Shown: positions 37,876-46,453 of the stretch, piece by piece
Layout: each line of letters opens with the position of its first letter
How positions within the stretch are numbered: position 1 is the first letter of the stretch
From: JANXQG01 sp037147235
GTDB taxonomy: Bacteria > Planctomycetota > Planctomycetia > Pirellulales > Thermoguttaceae
Reading direction: 5' to 3'
Assembly (NCBI GenBank): GCA_037147235.1
Contig: JBAWVO010000007.1
Span: forward strand, 1 to 49,947
Length of the DNA: 49,947 bases
The notes under the pieces: model-generated
The model's input: only the letters and a program-made list of their open reading frames with translations
What the model was told of the DNA's origin: nothing
Database searches by the model: none
Position numbers and translations under genes: made by a program

Positions 37876-39435
37876 ATGTTGTGGCAAAAACTCGTAACGC
37901 CAACTGCGGCTGTCAGTCTGCTGTGGCTTGCTGTCGGCGGTGCGACCGTCTACTACCTTAATTGGGTATACCATTCCCATTCGGGGGACTTTTCCGAGAA
38001 TTTCACGACAATTCAAGCCACCGATTCAATGCAAGATGTCTTGTGGCAACTACAGGCCACGGCGATCGAAGTATCTGAACGTGCCGACAATCACACGCAA
38101 ATCGAGGTAACCGAACTGGAGAAGGCACTTGAAGGCCATCTTGCCGACGCCACTGCTGGCAGCGTGACACCCGAGGCCATCGCGTTGGTTGAGGTCATTC
38201 GAAAACAGTTCTCGGAATACCGGCAACGCATCCATGCCCGTCTTGATTCAAAGTCGGCTCAAGGGCCGGACGGAGTGCCTCTCGTAGAACTGTCGCGATC
38301 GGCACACGCCATTGCCGAGTCGTGCAAAAGATTGCTAAGAATCCAAGAAGGGATCGTCGCGGAATCCACCGCGCAACGGGACCGCCTGAGAGTGGTCTTT
38401 AGTCGGGTGATGCTCGCACTTTGGATTGTAGGCCCAACCGTCGGAATAATCTCGGGGCTTTGGATTGCCCACAGGCTTCAGCGTTCGATATCCCGGATCA
38501 GCATCAGCCTGAAAGACGCCGCGAGCGGACTGGATCGCGAAGTAGGCCTAGTCGACCTGGGTCCTTCGGACGATTTACCCGCTCTGCAAGAACATGTCGA
38601 TCGGGTCGCATCGCAGATCAGGCAAGTCGTGAATGAACTTGAGCAGGCCCGCCGAGAAACCATGCTTGCCGACCGACTCGCGGCCGTAGGCGAAATGGCT
38701 GCGGGTGTAGCTCACGAACTCCGCAATCCCCTCACCTCGGTTAAACTCCTCATGCAGACAGCGGCAGACGGGCTCCCAGGCCAAACCCTCACGGACGAGC
38801 ATATCCATGTGGTGCTGGAGCAAGTCATCCGAATGGAGAACACGATCCAGGGTCTTCTCGACTTTGGCCGACCTCCCCAAATGCAGAAGGTCCACCACGA
38901 TCTTCGCGATACCTTGCGCCGAGCCATGAACCTCGTGGAAGGCTATGCAAAACAGCAGGGAGTGGTCGTGCATCAGGAGTGCCCAAACACGCCCCTATTG
39001 GTTAATGGCGACCCCGAGCAACTCCACCAAGTGTTCGTCAACTTGTTGCTCAATGGCATCGAATCGATGCCGGAAGGAGGAGAACTGCGGATTGCGATAC
39101 CGCGAGTGGATGCGAAATGTCTTGTAGGCCGGGTTTCGTTCTGCGATAATGGAATTGGAATTTCCGAAACCATCATGCAGCGACTCTTTGAACCCTTCGT
39201 GACCAGTAAAGAACGAGGCACGGGCCTGGGCTTGGCTATCAGCCGACGGATCGTCGAACAACACGGCGGCACACTCACCGCGGCCAACCGCGAACCATGT
39301 GGTGCCCTGTTCACGGTCGAATTGCCATTGAGCAAAGAATGTTCTGATCCAGTAATTACGGGGAGAAAAGGTAGTTTTTCAGGGAATCAGAAGAACCTTA
39401 TTGAATCTACGAGGCCGCTGAATCGCTCGCGATGA
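37876..39435 (+). CDS. Membrane sensor histidine kinase
   Basis: 519 residues from ATG 37876 (AAAGG upstream); a GTG at 37801 would add 25 residues. Helix 1 is TAAVSLLWLAVGGATVYYL. A periplasmic helical sensor region runs over residues 31-175. Helix 2 is VMLALWIVGPTVGIISGLWI, then a HAMP-like segment and the phospho-His motif AAGVAHELRNPLTSVKL (His280). The ATPase domain has N-box NLLLNGIESMPEGG, G1 CDNGIGIS and G2 GTGLGLAIS. The NtrB-like kinase domain pairs naturally with the sigma-54 regulator encoded two genes downstream. A TerB-like gene lies between. Confidence 0.92.
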   Translation: MLWQKLVTPTAAVSLLWLAVGGATVYYLNWVYHSHSGDFSENFTTIQATDSMQDVLWQLQATAIEVSERADNHTQIEVTELEKALEGHLADATAGSVTPEAIALVEVIRKQFSEYRQRIHARLDSKSAQGPDGVPLVELSRSAHAIAESCKRLLRIQEGIVAESTAQRDRLRVVFSRVMLALWIVGPTVGIISGLWIAHRLQRSISRISISLKDAASGLDREVGLVDLGPSDDLPALQEHVDRVASQIRQVVNELEQARRETMLADRLAAVGEMAAGVAHELRNPLTSVKLLMQTAADGLPGQTLTDEHIHVVLEQVIRMENTIQGLLDFGRPPQMQKVHHDLRDTLRRAMNLVEGYAKQQGVVVHQECPNTPLLVNGDPEQLHQVFVNLLLNGIESMPEGGELRIAIPRVDAKCLVGRVSFCDNGIGISETIMQRLFEPFVTSKERGTGLGLAISRRIVEQHGGTLTAANREPCGALFTVELPLSKECSDPVITGRKGSFSGNQKNLIESTRPLNRSR

Positions 39436-39497
39436 GCAACGGTACTCGCGGGCTTAATGCAAGGATTTAATCAGCTTACAGAAAAGGTCAGGAAATT

Positions 39498-40061
39498 ATG
39501 CCAAGCTATTCAAAGAAAACCCAAATGACTCTCATTGATGCCATGTTCCATGAGCAAGATCAACAACTTCGGAATGACTTTCGAGAACGCATGGCGAAAA
39601 TGGAACGCCGCGACCAATTGGCCCAGGTTTCCGGTATTCACGACGAGGTGTTGCTTGATCGCTTGATCGAACTGGACATCGGACCGGAGGCACTGGCAGC
39701 CCTGGAAGTCGTTCCGTTGGTCCTCGTCGCCTGGGCCGATGGCAGGGTCCAGCCCGAAGAGCGCAAAACGATCATTGCATTCGCCAAGGCTGCCGGTATT
39801 CAGCCACAGGACGGCCGCTACCCGTTGCTGGAGCAATGGCTAAAAAGGCGACCCAAGGCGGAAGTGATGGAAGCCTGGAAACATTATGTTAAGGATCTCT
39901 GTCAGCGGTTGGACAGCCAAGAAATCGAGAGACTCCAACACGAATTATTGGATCGCGCTCGACAAGTTGCCGAGGCGGCGGGCGGCTTTCTTGGATTCGG
40001 CGAGAAGATTTCCGCAGCCGAACTTTCCGTGCTCGATGAATTGGAGCAGGCTTTTACTTAG
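39498..40061 (+). CDS. TerB-like helical protein
   Basis: 187 residues. A charged N-terminal coiled coil (HEQDQQLRNDFRERMAKMER) is followed by a TerB-type helical core: VVPLVLVAWADGRVQPEERK, IIAFAKAAGI and LLEQWLKRR. The 'AWADG.V...E' acidic motif is the family's metal-binding hallmark. A later helical tail ends in GGFLGFGEKISAAELSVLDE. Cytoplasmic. It sits between a kinase gene (62-base gap) and its regulator (73-base gap), so it may modulate the signal. It is not by itself evidence of tellurite resistance. Confidence 0.72.
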   Translation: MPSYSKKTQMTLIDAMFHEQDQQLRNDFRERMAKMERRDQLAQVSGIHDEVLLDRLIELDIGPEALAALEVVPLVLVAWADGRVQPEERKTIIAFAKAAGIQPQDGRYPLLEQWLKRRPKAEVMEAWKHYVKDLCQRLDSQEIERLQHELLDRARQVAEAAGGFLGFGEKISAAELSVLDELEQAFT

Positions 40062-40122
40062 TTTTTGTTGCGGAAAAGTAGGGTGGGACGAGTGAAACGA
40101 GCCCCACCTTGCAGCACGGATC

Positions 40123-40133
40123 AGGAGGTGATC
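40123..40133 (+). promoter_or_regulatory. Full-length Shine-Dalgarno of the NtrC-type gene
   Basis: AGGAGGTGATC is complementary to the entire anti-Shine-Dalgarno tail of 16S rRNA (GATCACCTCCT) and ends one base before the ATG. Few genes in the window have such an extended match, so strong initiation is expected. A palindromic stretch (GGTGGGACG...CCCCACC) lies just upstream at about 40082-40108. Confidence 0.7.
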
Positions 40134-40134
40134 G

Positions 40135-41616
40135 ATGCCCAAGTTACTCGTGGTCGATGACGAGTCGAGTATCCGACTCAGCATCAAGGCGGTTTTCAGC
40201 CGCACGGAGGTCACCGTGCTGGGAGCCGAGACTGCCGAGGAAGGAATGCGTCTGACGATGGAGCATTCTCCAGACGTCATTCTGCTCGACATCAAGCTCG
40301 GAAGCACCTCCGGGCTTGACGTATTTCACGAGTTGCGGCGGATCGACCCGCGATGCCTCGTTATCTTCATCACGGGATTCGGAACCACCGACACCGCAAT
40401 TGAGGCAATGAAGCTTGGTGCCTACGACTACCTTACCAAGCCGCTGGATGCCAACCAGTTAAAGCGCGTGGTCGATCAGGCCCTGGCTATTAGTCAGCTT
40501 GTGCATGTTCCCACGCTTATCGACGAGGGCGAGCGGCCCGAGGACAAACCCGACCGATTGATTGGCAGCGGGGTTGCTATTCAGACCGTCTGCAAGCAGA
40601 TCGGCCGCGTCGCCCCACAAGACATAAACGTCCTAATCCTTGGGGAAAGCGGAACGGGCAAGGAACTGATCGCTCGGGCACTCTATCACCACAGTCGCCG
40701 CAGCCGGGCTCCGTTGCTGGCCATCAATTGCGCAGCTATCTCAGAGTCGTTGCTGGAGAGTGAATTATTTGGCCACGAGCGCGGTGCATTTACCGGCGCG
40801 GAACACCGCCGTATCGGCAAGTTTGAACAATGTCATGGCGGCACGCTCTTCCTGGACGAAGTGGGAGACATGGCACCGCACACGCAGGCCAAGATATTGC
40901 GACTGCTGCAAGAGGGGTGTTTCGAGCGAGTGGGAGGGAGCGAGAGCCTCTTCGCCGACGTTCGGATTATTGCCGCCACCAATCAGGATCTGGATTCATT
41001 GATCGAGCAGGGTCGATTTCGCAAGGATCTGTATTATCGCTTGAGTGGTGTAACGATTTCATTGCCCTCACTGCGAGATCGGCGCGATGATATTGCGGAA
41101 CTGGCCCACTATTTCCTTTTTCGCTTCAACCGGCAGTTGGGGGCGTCGTTGCAGTCTATCTCGCCCGAGGCGTTGGAGTTACTACAGGCGTACTCTTGGC
41201 CGGGAAACGTGCGCGAACTGCAAAATGTAATCCGCCAGGCGATCCTCGTCGCGGCAGGGCCAACCATTCTGCCGGAATTCCTGCCGACCGATGTACAGCA
41301 GTATTACGCATCTCAAACGGAATCGGACCTCGACCTTGCCACAATTTTTGACTCAGACTGGCAAAGCTTGCCACAATCGGTCAAAACTTGGATCGCCAAC
41401 GGTGAGAGCGACGTTTACGGCCGGGCGCGGGAGGCATTTGATCGATTGATCATCCACGAGGCCATGCAGCAGGTTGACGGGAATCGCAGCCAAGCAGGGA
41501 AAATCCTGGGCCTCAGCCACGTCACGCTTAGAGCCAAGCTGCGAAACATGAAAACGCCATGCGACGATGTGACGTCGCAAGAGGAAGACAAGTCGTCGCA
41601 AGCACACTACGATTAG
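40135..41616 (+). CDS. NtrC-family sigma-54-dependent response regulator
   Basis: 493 residues. The receiver domain has phospho-Asp52 (VILLDIKLG), Thr in FITGFGTTD and Lys in YLTKPLD. The AAA+ domain has Walker A GESGTGKE, the sigma-54-contacting loop GAFTGAE, Walker B GGTLFLDEVGDM, and R-finger region ELAHYFLFRFNRQ. A C-terminal Fis-type helix-turn-helix follows (VDGNRSQAGKILGLSHVTLR). It activates sigma-54 promoters when phosphorylated by its kinase, here the upstream histidine kinase. The targets are unknown; the adjacent stress-type operons are plausible ones. Confidence 0.95.
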   Translation: MPKLLVVDDESSIRLSIKAVFSRTEVTVLGAETAEEGMRLTMEHSPDVILLDIKLGSTSGLDVFHELRRIDPRCLVIFITGFGTTDTAIEAMKLGAYDYLTKPLDANQLKRVVDQALAISQLVHVPTLIDEGERPEDKPDRLIGSGVAIQTVCKQIGRVAPQDINVLILGESGTGKELIARALYHHSRRSRAPLLAINCAAISESLLESELFGHERGAFTGAEHRRIGKFEQCHGGTLFLDEVGDMAPHTQAKILRLLQEGCFERVGGSESLFADVRIIAATNQDLDSLIEQGRFRKDLYYRLSGVTISLPSLRDRRDDIAELAHYFLFRFNRQLGASLQSISPEALELLQAYSWPGNVRELQNVIRQAILVAAGPTILPEFLPTDVQQYYASQTESDLDLATIFDSDWQSLPQSVKTWIANGESDVYGRAREAFDRLIIHEAMQQVDGNRSQAGKILGLSHVTLRAKLRNMKTPCDDVTSQEEDKSSQAHYD

Positions 41617-41878
41617 TGTTGGCCAGGGCCTCCACGCGCGACTGAGCATTGGCAAATTCCGCGGGATAAACACCGGACTCCAAAGGTTTTTCAGCGATGG
41701 CTGGTGTCTCCGGTCTCCCGATAGCGGGAGGACAAAGTATCCGATTTATCGGACTGCGTCTACATCGGTATGCGAGAACCCGGCAGTATGTAATGGGGAT
41801 TGCGTGTGTGTGGCAAAGCGTCTATTCTAACTGGACATTTATCCTTAAAAATGTCTTTTCGACGTAGGAATTCACCTT

Positions 41879-42523
41879 ATGCGAAGGCTCCGCCATCTTT
41901 TTGATAACAACCGAGCTTGGGCTGACCAAATTCTGCGGAGAGACCCAGATTTCTTCCGCGAGCTTTCTCGGCAACAATCGCCAAATTATCTCTGGATAGG
42001 ATGTGCGGACAGTCGCGTGCCGGCAAACGAGATCGTTGGCCTTCTGCCGGGCGAACTGTTCGTGCATCGCAACGTGGCGAATCTCGTGGTGCATACGGAT
42101 CTCAACTGCCTTAGCGTGATGCAGTTCGCTGTCGACGTGCTCAAGGTCCGACACATCATCGTTTGCGGCCATTACGGATGCAGCGGCGTATTGGCCTCGC
42201 TGCGGCGCGACCGCCTTGGGTTGATCGACAACTGGCTGCGTCACGTCCAGGACGTCTACCAAAAGCACGAAACCCACTTGAACTCATTGAGTTGCACCTC
42301 GGCCGCTGGCCGCCGGCTTTGTGAATTGAACGTCATCGAGCAAGTGCTGAACGTCTGCCAAACGACGATCGTCCAAGACGCGTGGCAGCGCGAGCAGGAG
42401 TTGGATGTCCACGGCTGGATTTACTCACTCGACGATGGCTTGCTACGAGATCTGAATATAACGATCACCAATGCACAGGAGACGCCCGGGGTATACCAGA
42501 GTGCGATCGCGGCTCTGATGTAA
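41879..42523 (+). CDS. can: Beta-class carbonic anhydrase
   Basis: 214 residues. It interconverts CO2 and bicarbonate. The zinc ligands Cys42 (WIGCADSRVPAN, with the Asp44-Arg46 dyad), His98 and Cys101 (VCGHYGCSGV) are all present. FVHRNVANLV and the long C-terminal helix with NVIEQVLNVCQT fit the E. coli Can type. The length is normal. The 262-base gap before it contains a short hairpin (GGTCTCCCGATAGCGGGAGG region near 41715) and no gene. It stands alone and converges on the MacB-type gene. Confidence 0.95.
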   Translation: MRRLRHLFDNNRAWADQILRRDPDFFRELSRQQSPNYLWIGCADSRVPANEIVGLLPGELFVHRNVANLVVHTDLNCLSVMQFAVDVLKVRHIIVCGHYGCSGVLASLRRDRLGLIDNWLRHVQDVYQKHETHLNSLSCTSAAGRRLCELNVIEQVLNVCQTTIVQDAWQREQELDVHGWIYSLDDGLLRDLNITITNAQETPGVYQSAIAALM

Positions 42524-42587
42524 GTGCGGCTTCCACTCAGCCTCGCTATGGGGCTTGGCATTCTCCTCTATCCCGGATTATTCATCG

Positions 42588-42723
42588 CAGGGTGGGTGGA
42601 GCACGGAAACTCAATCGCAGTGGTGCGTTGCGCGAACCGGTCTAAACCAGGGTGGAAGGTTGCCGTTTGCTGGATTCCGTGCGTAACCCACCATTTCCCT
42701 AGGGGTGGCTCCACGCACCCTAC
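42588..42723. repeat. Interspersed palindromic repeat, copy 2 (GTAGGGTGCGTGGAG family)
   Basis: Inverted relative to the copy at 521-647. Its right part (ACCCACCATTTCCC ... CTCCACGCACCCTAC) and left part (GGGTGGGTGGAGCA ... GGTGCGTTGCGCGAAC) both match that copy. It lies between the convergent carbonic anhydrase and MacB-type genes and could serve as a bidirectional terminator. Confidence 0.65.
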
Positions 42724-42742
42724 AATTTATGAATAATCCGGG

Positions 42743-45031
42743 CTATTCATACCTGAGGGCTTCAATCGGGTCTAGCCGTGATGCCTTCCAGGCGGGAAAG
42801 AAACCGAAGACGATCCCCACCGTGGCCGAGACGGCCACGGCTGCAATAATCGCGAATAGCGATGGCTCCGTGGGCCAATGCATGACGGATCGTACCACGA
42901 TCGACGTTCCCCGGCCCAAGCAGATTCCCAGTGCCCCGCCACACAAGCAGAGGGCCAATGCCTCGACCAGGAACTGCAACAGAATGTGATAGTTCCTGGC
43001 ACCGACCGCCATCCGCAAACCGATTTCTCGTGTCCGCTCGGTCACGGACACCAGCATGATGTTCATAATTCCCACCCCGCCAACGACCAACGAGACAAGC
43101 GCGACCACCAGGAGCAAAAAACCCATCGACTCCGATGTGGCGTACATGGCCTTGCTTACCTCAGCCATGTCCGTGACGCGGAAATCGTCCACCTCGTCGG
43201 CACCGATCTGGTGCCGCTCACGCAAGAGAACCGTGATTTGGTCCATCGCCTTCACAACATCCTCGCTGGAAACTGCCTTCACATACATGTGGTCCACGTT
43301 GGCAAAGCGGATCAGTTGCGGCGTATTGGCCAACTGGGCTGCCGAACGGGAGGAATACAGTGGAGAGGAACCTGGGTAAAGTTTGCTCAATGTGTTGACT
43401 CGGATGGTTGTGTCTCCCGCAGCAACCGGACTGTTGGCGGCCATCGAACTGCCGTTCACGCGATACTTGATCGTCGTCCAGGGAGCCAGGACGATGTCGT
43501 CTTGGTCCATGCCCATCATGTTCGCTCCCTTGCGGCTCAACACACCAATTACCACGAAGGGAACATTTTGAATACGAATCGGCTTTCCGATCGGCGATTC
43601 ATCCTGGAAGAGTTCGCGACGGAGGGTCTCTCCGACCACGCAGACCTTGCTCACGGTGCGCACGTCGTGCTCGGTGAACATGTGCCCAGCGGAAAACTCC
43701 TGCCAGTCGCGAACCGTCAAGAACGACGGCGTCGTGCCACTGATTTGCGACGAGTTCCAATTGCGATTTCCATAGATGACCTGCGCCCGAGCCCGCACCA
43801 GAGGCGCAACCGCGGCGACCGACGGACACTGGTTGAGGATTTCATCAGCGTCCTGTGGGGAAAGCGTCACCGCGCTCCCCTCGCCAAGGCTGACGCCACC
43901 GCTCGTGGCCTCGCCTGCATGGATCATGACCGTGTGGGCCCCCATGCTAGCCATCGTCTTTTGGATGGCGAACTTCGATCCCTCACCAATCTCCATCATG
44001 GCGATTACTGCACCCACGCCGATGATCACACCCAAGGCCGTCAAGGCCGTGCGCGTCTTGTTCCGCCGCAGGGCCTTCCAGGCCGTGCGGAAGGTTCGCG
44101 GAATGGCTGGCACACCCCAGCCGCGAGGTTTCCGCGATGTCTCGCCGTGCGGAGAGCTGCGGCGGAACGGGGCATCTGCCGTGGATTGCAGGACAGCCGG
44201 CTCTGCAATCGTGGCGACGCTCACTTGCTCAGCCATAACGGCAACATCGGCTTCCCCCACGAGTTCCGCCTCGCCCCGGCCCGCAGCATGCGGAGGTCGT
44301 GGTTTGCGACCCCGCGATTCTCTTTTTCCGTCCCTGGACGGCTCAACATCGGCTTCATCAACTACGATTTGCCCGTCGTGAATGTGGATTATGCGGTGGG
44401 CGTAGGCCGCGACGTTTTGATCGTGAGTCACGAGGATTACCGTGCTTCCTTCGGCATTGAGTTGCTGGAACATCCGCAGAATTTCGGCACCTGCATGCGA
44501 GTCGAGGTTGCCTGTTGGCTCGTCGGCCAGTATGAGCAGGGGTCGGTTCACCAGCGAACGGGCGATCGCCACCCGTTGCTGTTGTCCGCCGGACAACTGC
44601 GAAGGCTCGTGGTCCGTGCGATCGGCCAGTCCTACGCGATTCAACATGGCATTAGCCAACTGGCGAGCGTCCTCAGACGCAACCCGTTGGGGGGAATAGT
44701 CCAGCGGAAGAAGCACGTTTTGGAGGGCCGTAGTCCGGGGCAGGAGATTGAAACTCTGGAACACAAATCCAAGCTTCTGCGTACGGACCATGGCGCGCTG
44801 GTTTGGTGACAAACCGCTCATTTCTTGCCCATCGAACCAGTACTGACCTGAGGTCGGCCGGTCCAGGCAGCCTAGGAGGTTCATTAAAGTTGTCTTGCCA
44901 GAACCCGAGGCACCCATCAGCGCGACCATCTCGCCACGGGCAATGGAGAGCGACACCCCACGAAGTACGGGCAGAACGACTTCGCCCAAATGATAGGTCT
45001 TATAGATGTCTTCGATTCGGATTAGTTCCAT
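42743..45031 (-). CDS. macB: MacB-type ABC transporter: fused ATPase and permease
   Basis: 762 residues. The ATPase domain (1-230) has Walker A GASGSGKTT, signature LSGGQQQRVAIARSL, Walker B LLILADEPTGNLD and the His switch VTHDQ. A polar linker of ~85 residues leads to the FtsX-like permease: first helix TALTALGVIIGVGAVIAMM, a large periplasmic MacB core domain, then three helices (SMGFLLLVVALVSLVVGGVG, QFLVEALALCLCGGALGI, IIAAVAVSATVGIVFGFFPA). It drives efflux of peptides, macrolides or lipoprotein-type substrates by mechanotransmission. No MacA adaptor is adjacent in the window, and the linker is longer than usual. Confidence 0.92.
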   Translation of the reverse strand: MELIRIEDIYKTYHLGEVVLPVLRGVSLSIARGEMVALMGASGSGKTTLMNLLGCLDRPTSGQYWFDGQEMSGLSPNQRAMVRTQKLGFVFQSFNLLPRTTALQNVLLPLDYSPQRVASEDARQLANAMLNRVGLADRTDHEPSQLSGGQQQRVAIARSLVNRPLLILADEPTGNLDSHAGAEILRMFQQLNAEGSTVILVTHDQNVAAYAHRIIHIHDGQIVVDEADVEPSRDGKRESRGRKPRPPHAAGRGEAELVGEADVAVMAEQVSVATIAEPAVLQSTADAPFRRSSPHGETSRKPRGWGVPAIPRTFRTAWKALRRNKTRTALTALGVIIGVGAVIAMMEIGEGSKFAIQKTMASMGAHTVMIHAGEATSGGVSLGEGSAVTLSPQDADEILNQCPSVAAVAPLVRARAQVIYGNRNWNSSQISGTTPSFLTVRDWQEFSAGHMFTEHDVRTVSKVCVVGETLRRELFQDESPIGKPIRIQNVPFVVIGVLSRKGANMMGMDQDDIVLAPWTTIKYRVNGSSMAANSPVAAGDTTIRVNTLSKLYPGSSPLYSSRSAAQLANTPQLIRFANVDHMYVKAVSSEDVVKAMDQITVLLRERHQIGADEVDDFRVTDMAEVSKAMYATSESMGFLLLVVALVSLVVGGVGIMNIMLVSVTERTREIGLRMAVGARNYHILLQFLVEALALCLCGGALGICLGRGTSIVVRSVMHWPTEPSLFAIIAAVAVSATVGIVFGFFPAWKASRLDPIEALRYE

Positions 45032-45183
45032 GTTCGGCTTCCGGCGACTGGAGGGGAATAAAATAATTCATCCCCCATTTTACCAATGGGTACTCATCAC
45101 GGCTAATCCGTTTATTCTAGCATGAAAACATGCGAGCTTGATCTGCGCTGCTGATCATCGTGCCGTAGATCATCGATCCACCG

Positions 45184-45716
45184 ATGAACACCCGGACTGG
45201 GCAGTTTCAGCGGGTCGCCGAAAACCCGCTCTCCACGATGCATCTCAACACCTCGCAATTTCTCTGCTATCCGGCACGCGTGGGACCGCTGGTGATCTAC
45301 ATCTACTTTCACCAGCAGTTTCTGGACTTGGGCTGCTCATTGGCCAATCTGTTCGATTTGGCAACCGACGAGCAAATCACTGCCGGTCCGGATGCCGTCT
45401 ACGTCTATGGCGCCCCGCCGGAATCGCTGGCCCCGTATGGCGATCTGCCCACCGTGTTTTACGATGACGAGAGCGAAGGTCTGCTGGTGGCGGCCGTCCC
45501 GTTAGAGAACCGTTTCGGATATTTCGGCTATCTGAAGAAAATGGTCCTGACGCTTCACAACATCGTGATGATGAAGCGGGGCCGGATGCCTTATCACGGC
45601 GCGATGGTCCGCATCGTCCTGTCCGCACAAGACTGGGCATCCCCGGCTACGAAGCCAAGGGGCCCGAGGAAGTTGCCAAGGAGTTGTTCCGCCTCATTGC
45701 CAAGACCAACGCATAG
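45184..45716 (+). pseudogene. PEPCK/HPr-kinase-like gene with large internal deletion
   Basis: The first ~140 codons read as an intact N-terminal region (ARVGPLVIYIYFHQQFLDLG, then ...ENRFGYFGYLKKMVLTLH and RMPYHGAMVRIVL). Relatives I recall continue from 'PYHGAMV' into a P-loop of the PEP-carboxykinase/HPr-kinase type. Here the frame breaks at about 45620. In another frame a typical C-terminus follows at once: TRLGIPGYEAKGPEEVAKEL then FRLIAKTNA and TAG (45714-45716). The nucleotide-binding core is therefore deleted with a frameshift. A conceptual translation straight through would give 45 meaningless residues. Family identity is moderate; the deletion pattern is clear. Confidence 0.7.
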
Positions 45717-45829
45717 GAAGGATATCATGCGGTCTTCCATTTCACCCTTCTGGGAGCCTTACCAATAAAGCGGTATCTTAAAGCAGAATCCGGCTTGCCT
45801 TGGCGTGTCCTACACAGTAGGATAAACAG

Positions 45830-46009
45830 ATGAGAAGATTTGTCGAGACCACCGAGTTTTCCAAGTGGCAACCGGCCTTCCTGGCTGGCGATGCCTATGG
45901 CGAGCTTCAGAAGGAACTCATCGCCAATCCGCAAAGAGGCGATGTAATGCCTGGCTGTGGCGGTCTGAGAAAGTTACGGATTGCCGACCCCAAGCGACAG
46001 AAGGGATAA
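45830..46009 (+). pseudogene. Truncated HigB/RelE-type toxin
   Basis: 59 codons from ATG 45830: MRRFVETTEFSKWQPAFLAG, LQKELIANPQRGDVMPGCGG and LRKLRIADPKRQKG, then TAA. This matches the first half of HigB2-like toxins, which typically continue past 'GGLRKLR..DP.RGKG' with 'GGVRVIYYW' and the catalytic C-terminal strands. Those are absent, so the product should not be an active mRNA interferase. The antitoxin gene starts six bases after the stop, the normal HigBA order. Confidence 0.75.
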
Positions 46010-46014
46010 GAGCT

Positions 46015-46356
46015 ATGATCACCAAATCACAACGAAAGCCATTGGCCGAGAGACTCAAGGCCGGGTTGACCGAGGCGGTTCAGTTCGCCAAGGGCGAGTT
46101 GACCTTGCGAACCATGGATGTACCCGCCCCGCCTCCGGAGATCTCCGCGAAAGACGTGGCTTCCCTGCGGGCGAAAGGCGGGATGTCGCAGGCGGTATTT
46201 GCCCGCGTCTTGAATGTGTCAACCAAGACCGTGCAAAGCTGGGAACAGGGTGAGAGAAAACCCTCGCATGCGGCATTGCGGATGTTGCAGGTGCTGCGAG
46301 AGAAGCCGTTGTCCGTGTACGAGGTCGTCGGGATTCCGGCGCGTGGCGGAAGATAA
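46015..46356 (+). CDS. HigA-type antitoxin (XRE helix-turn-helix)
   Basis: 113 residues from ATG 46015; an open frame further upstream overlaps the toxin remnant in another frame and is not used. The C-terminal half has an XRE helix-turn-helix: VASLRAKGGMSQAVFARVLN, VSTKTVQSWEQGERKPSHAA. The N-terminal half (ERLKAGLTEAVQFAKGELTL) is the HigA dimer or toxin-binding arm. With its toxin truncated, it may persist as a stand-alone DNA-binding regulator. Confidence 0.85.
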   Translation: MITKSQRKPLAERLKAGLTEAVQFAKGELTLRTMDVPAPPPEISAKDVASLRAKGGMSQAVFARVLNVSTKTVQSWEQGERKPSHAALRMLQVLREKPLSVYEVVGIPARGGR

Positions 46357-46369
46357 AGTATCGGGTTGA

Positions 46370-46453
46370 AAATATCTGCTGCCGACGGTTGCCGCGCTGC
46401 GTCACATGATGAGGCATCCCGGGAATTACTAACCGTGCTAAGGATCGGCGCAT
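46370..46453 (-). pseudogene. 5' remnant of a RAYT (REP-associated tyrosine transposase, Y1 family)
   Basis: On the minus strand ATG 46453 opens MRRSLARLVIPGMPHHVTQR, then GNRRQQIF. This is the characteristic N-terminus of RAYT transposases ('ARLV.PG.PHHVTQRGNRRQ'). Only 28 codons survive; the catalytic HUH and Tyr motifs are absent. The ATG and first three codons lie inside the left terminal repeat of the MITE-like element at 46441-46549. That directly ties this element family to a RAYT. Confidence 0.75.

Noticed and set aside
39498..40061. Tellurite resistance gene
   Set aside because: A TerB-like fold alone does not indicate tellurite resistance, there are no other ter genes, and the context is a two-component system.
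42878..44809. Open frame of 643 codons on the plus strand opposite the MacB-type gene
   Set aside because: It is antisense to a clearly conserved gene, its translation is rich in His/Arg/Gln with no motif, and it arises from the codon bias of the real gene.
45184..45768. Intact 194-residue protein
   Set aside because: The last ~45 residues are out of frame with the family, whose C-terminus is readable in another frame ending at 45716, so the gene is broken.
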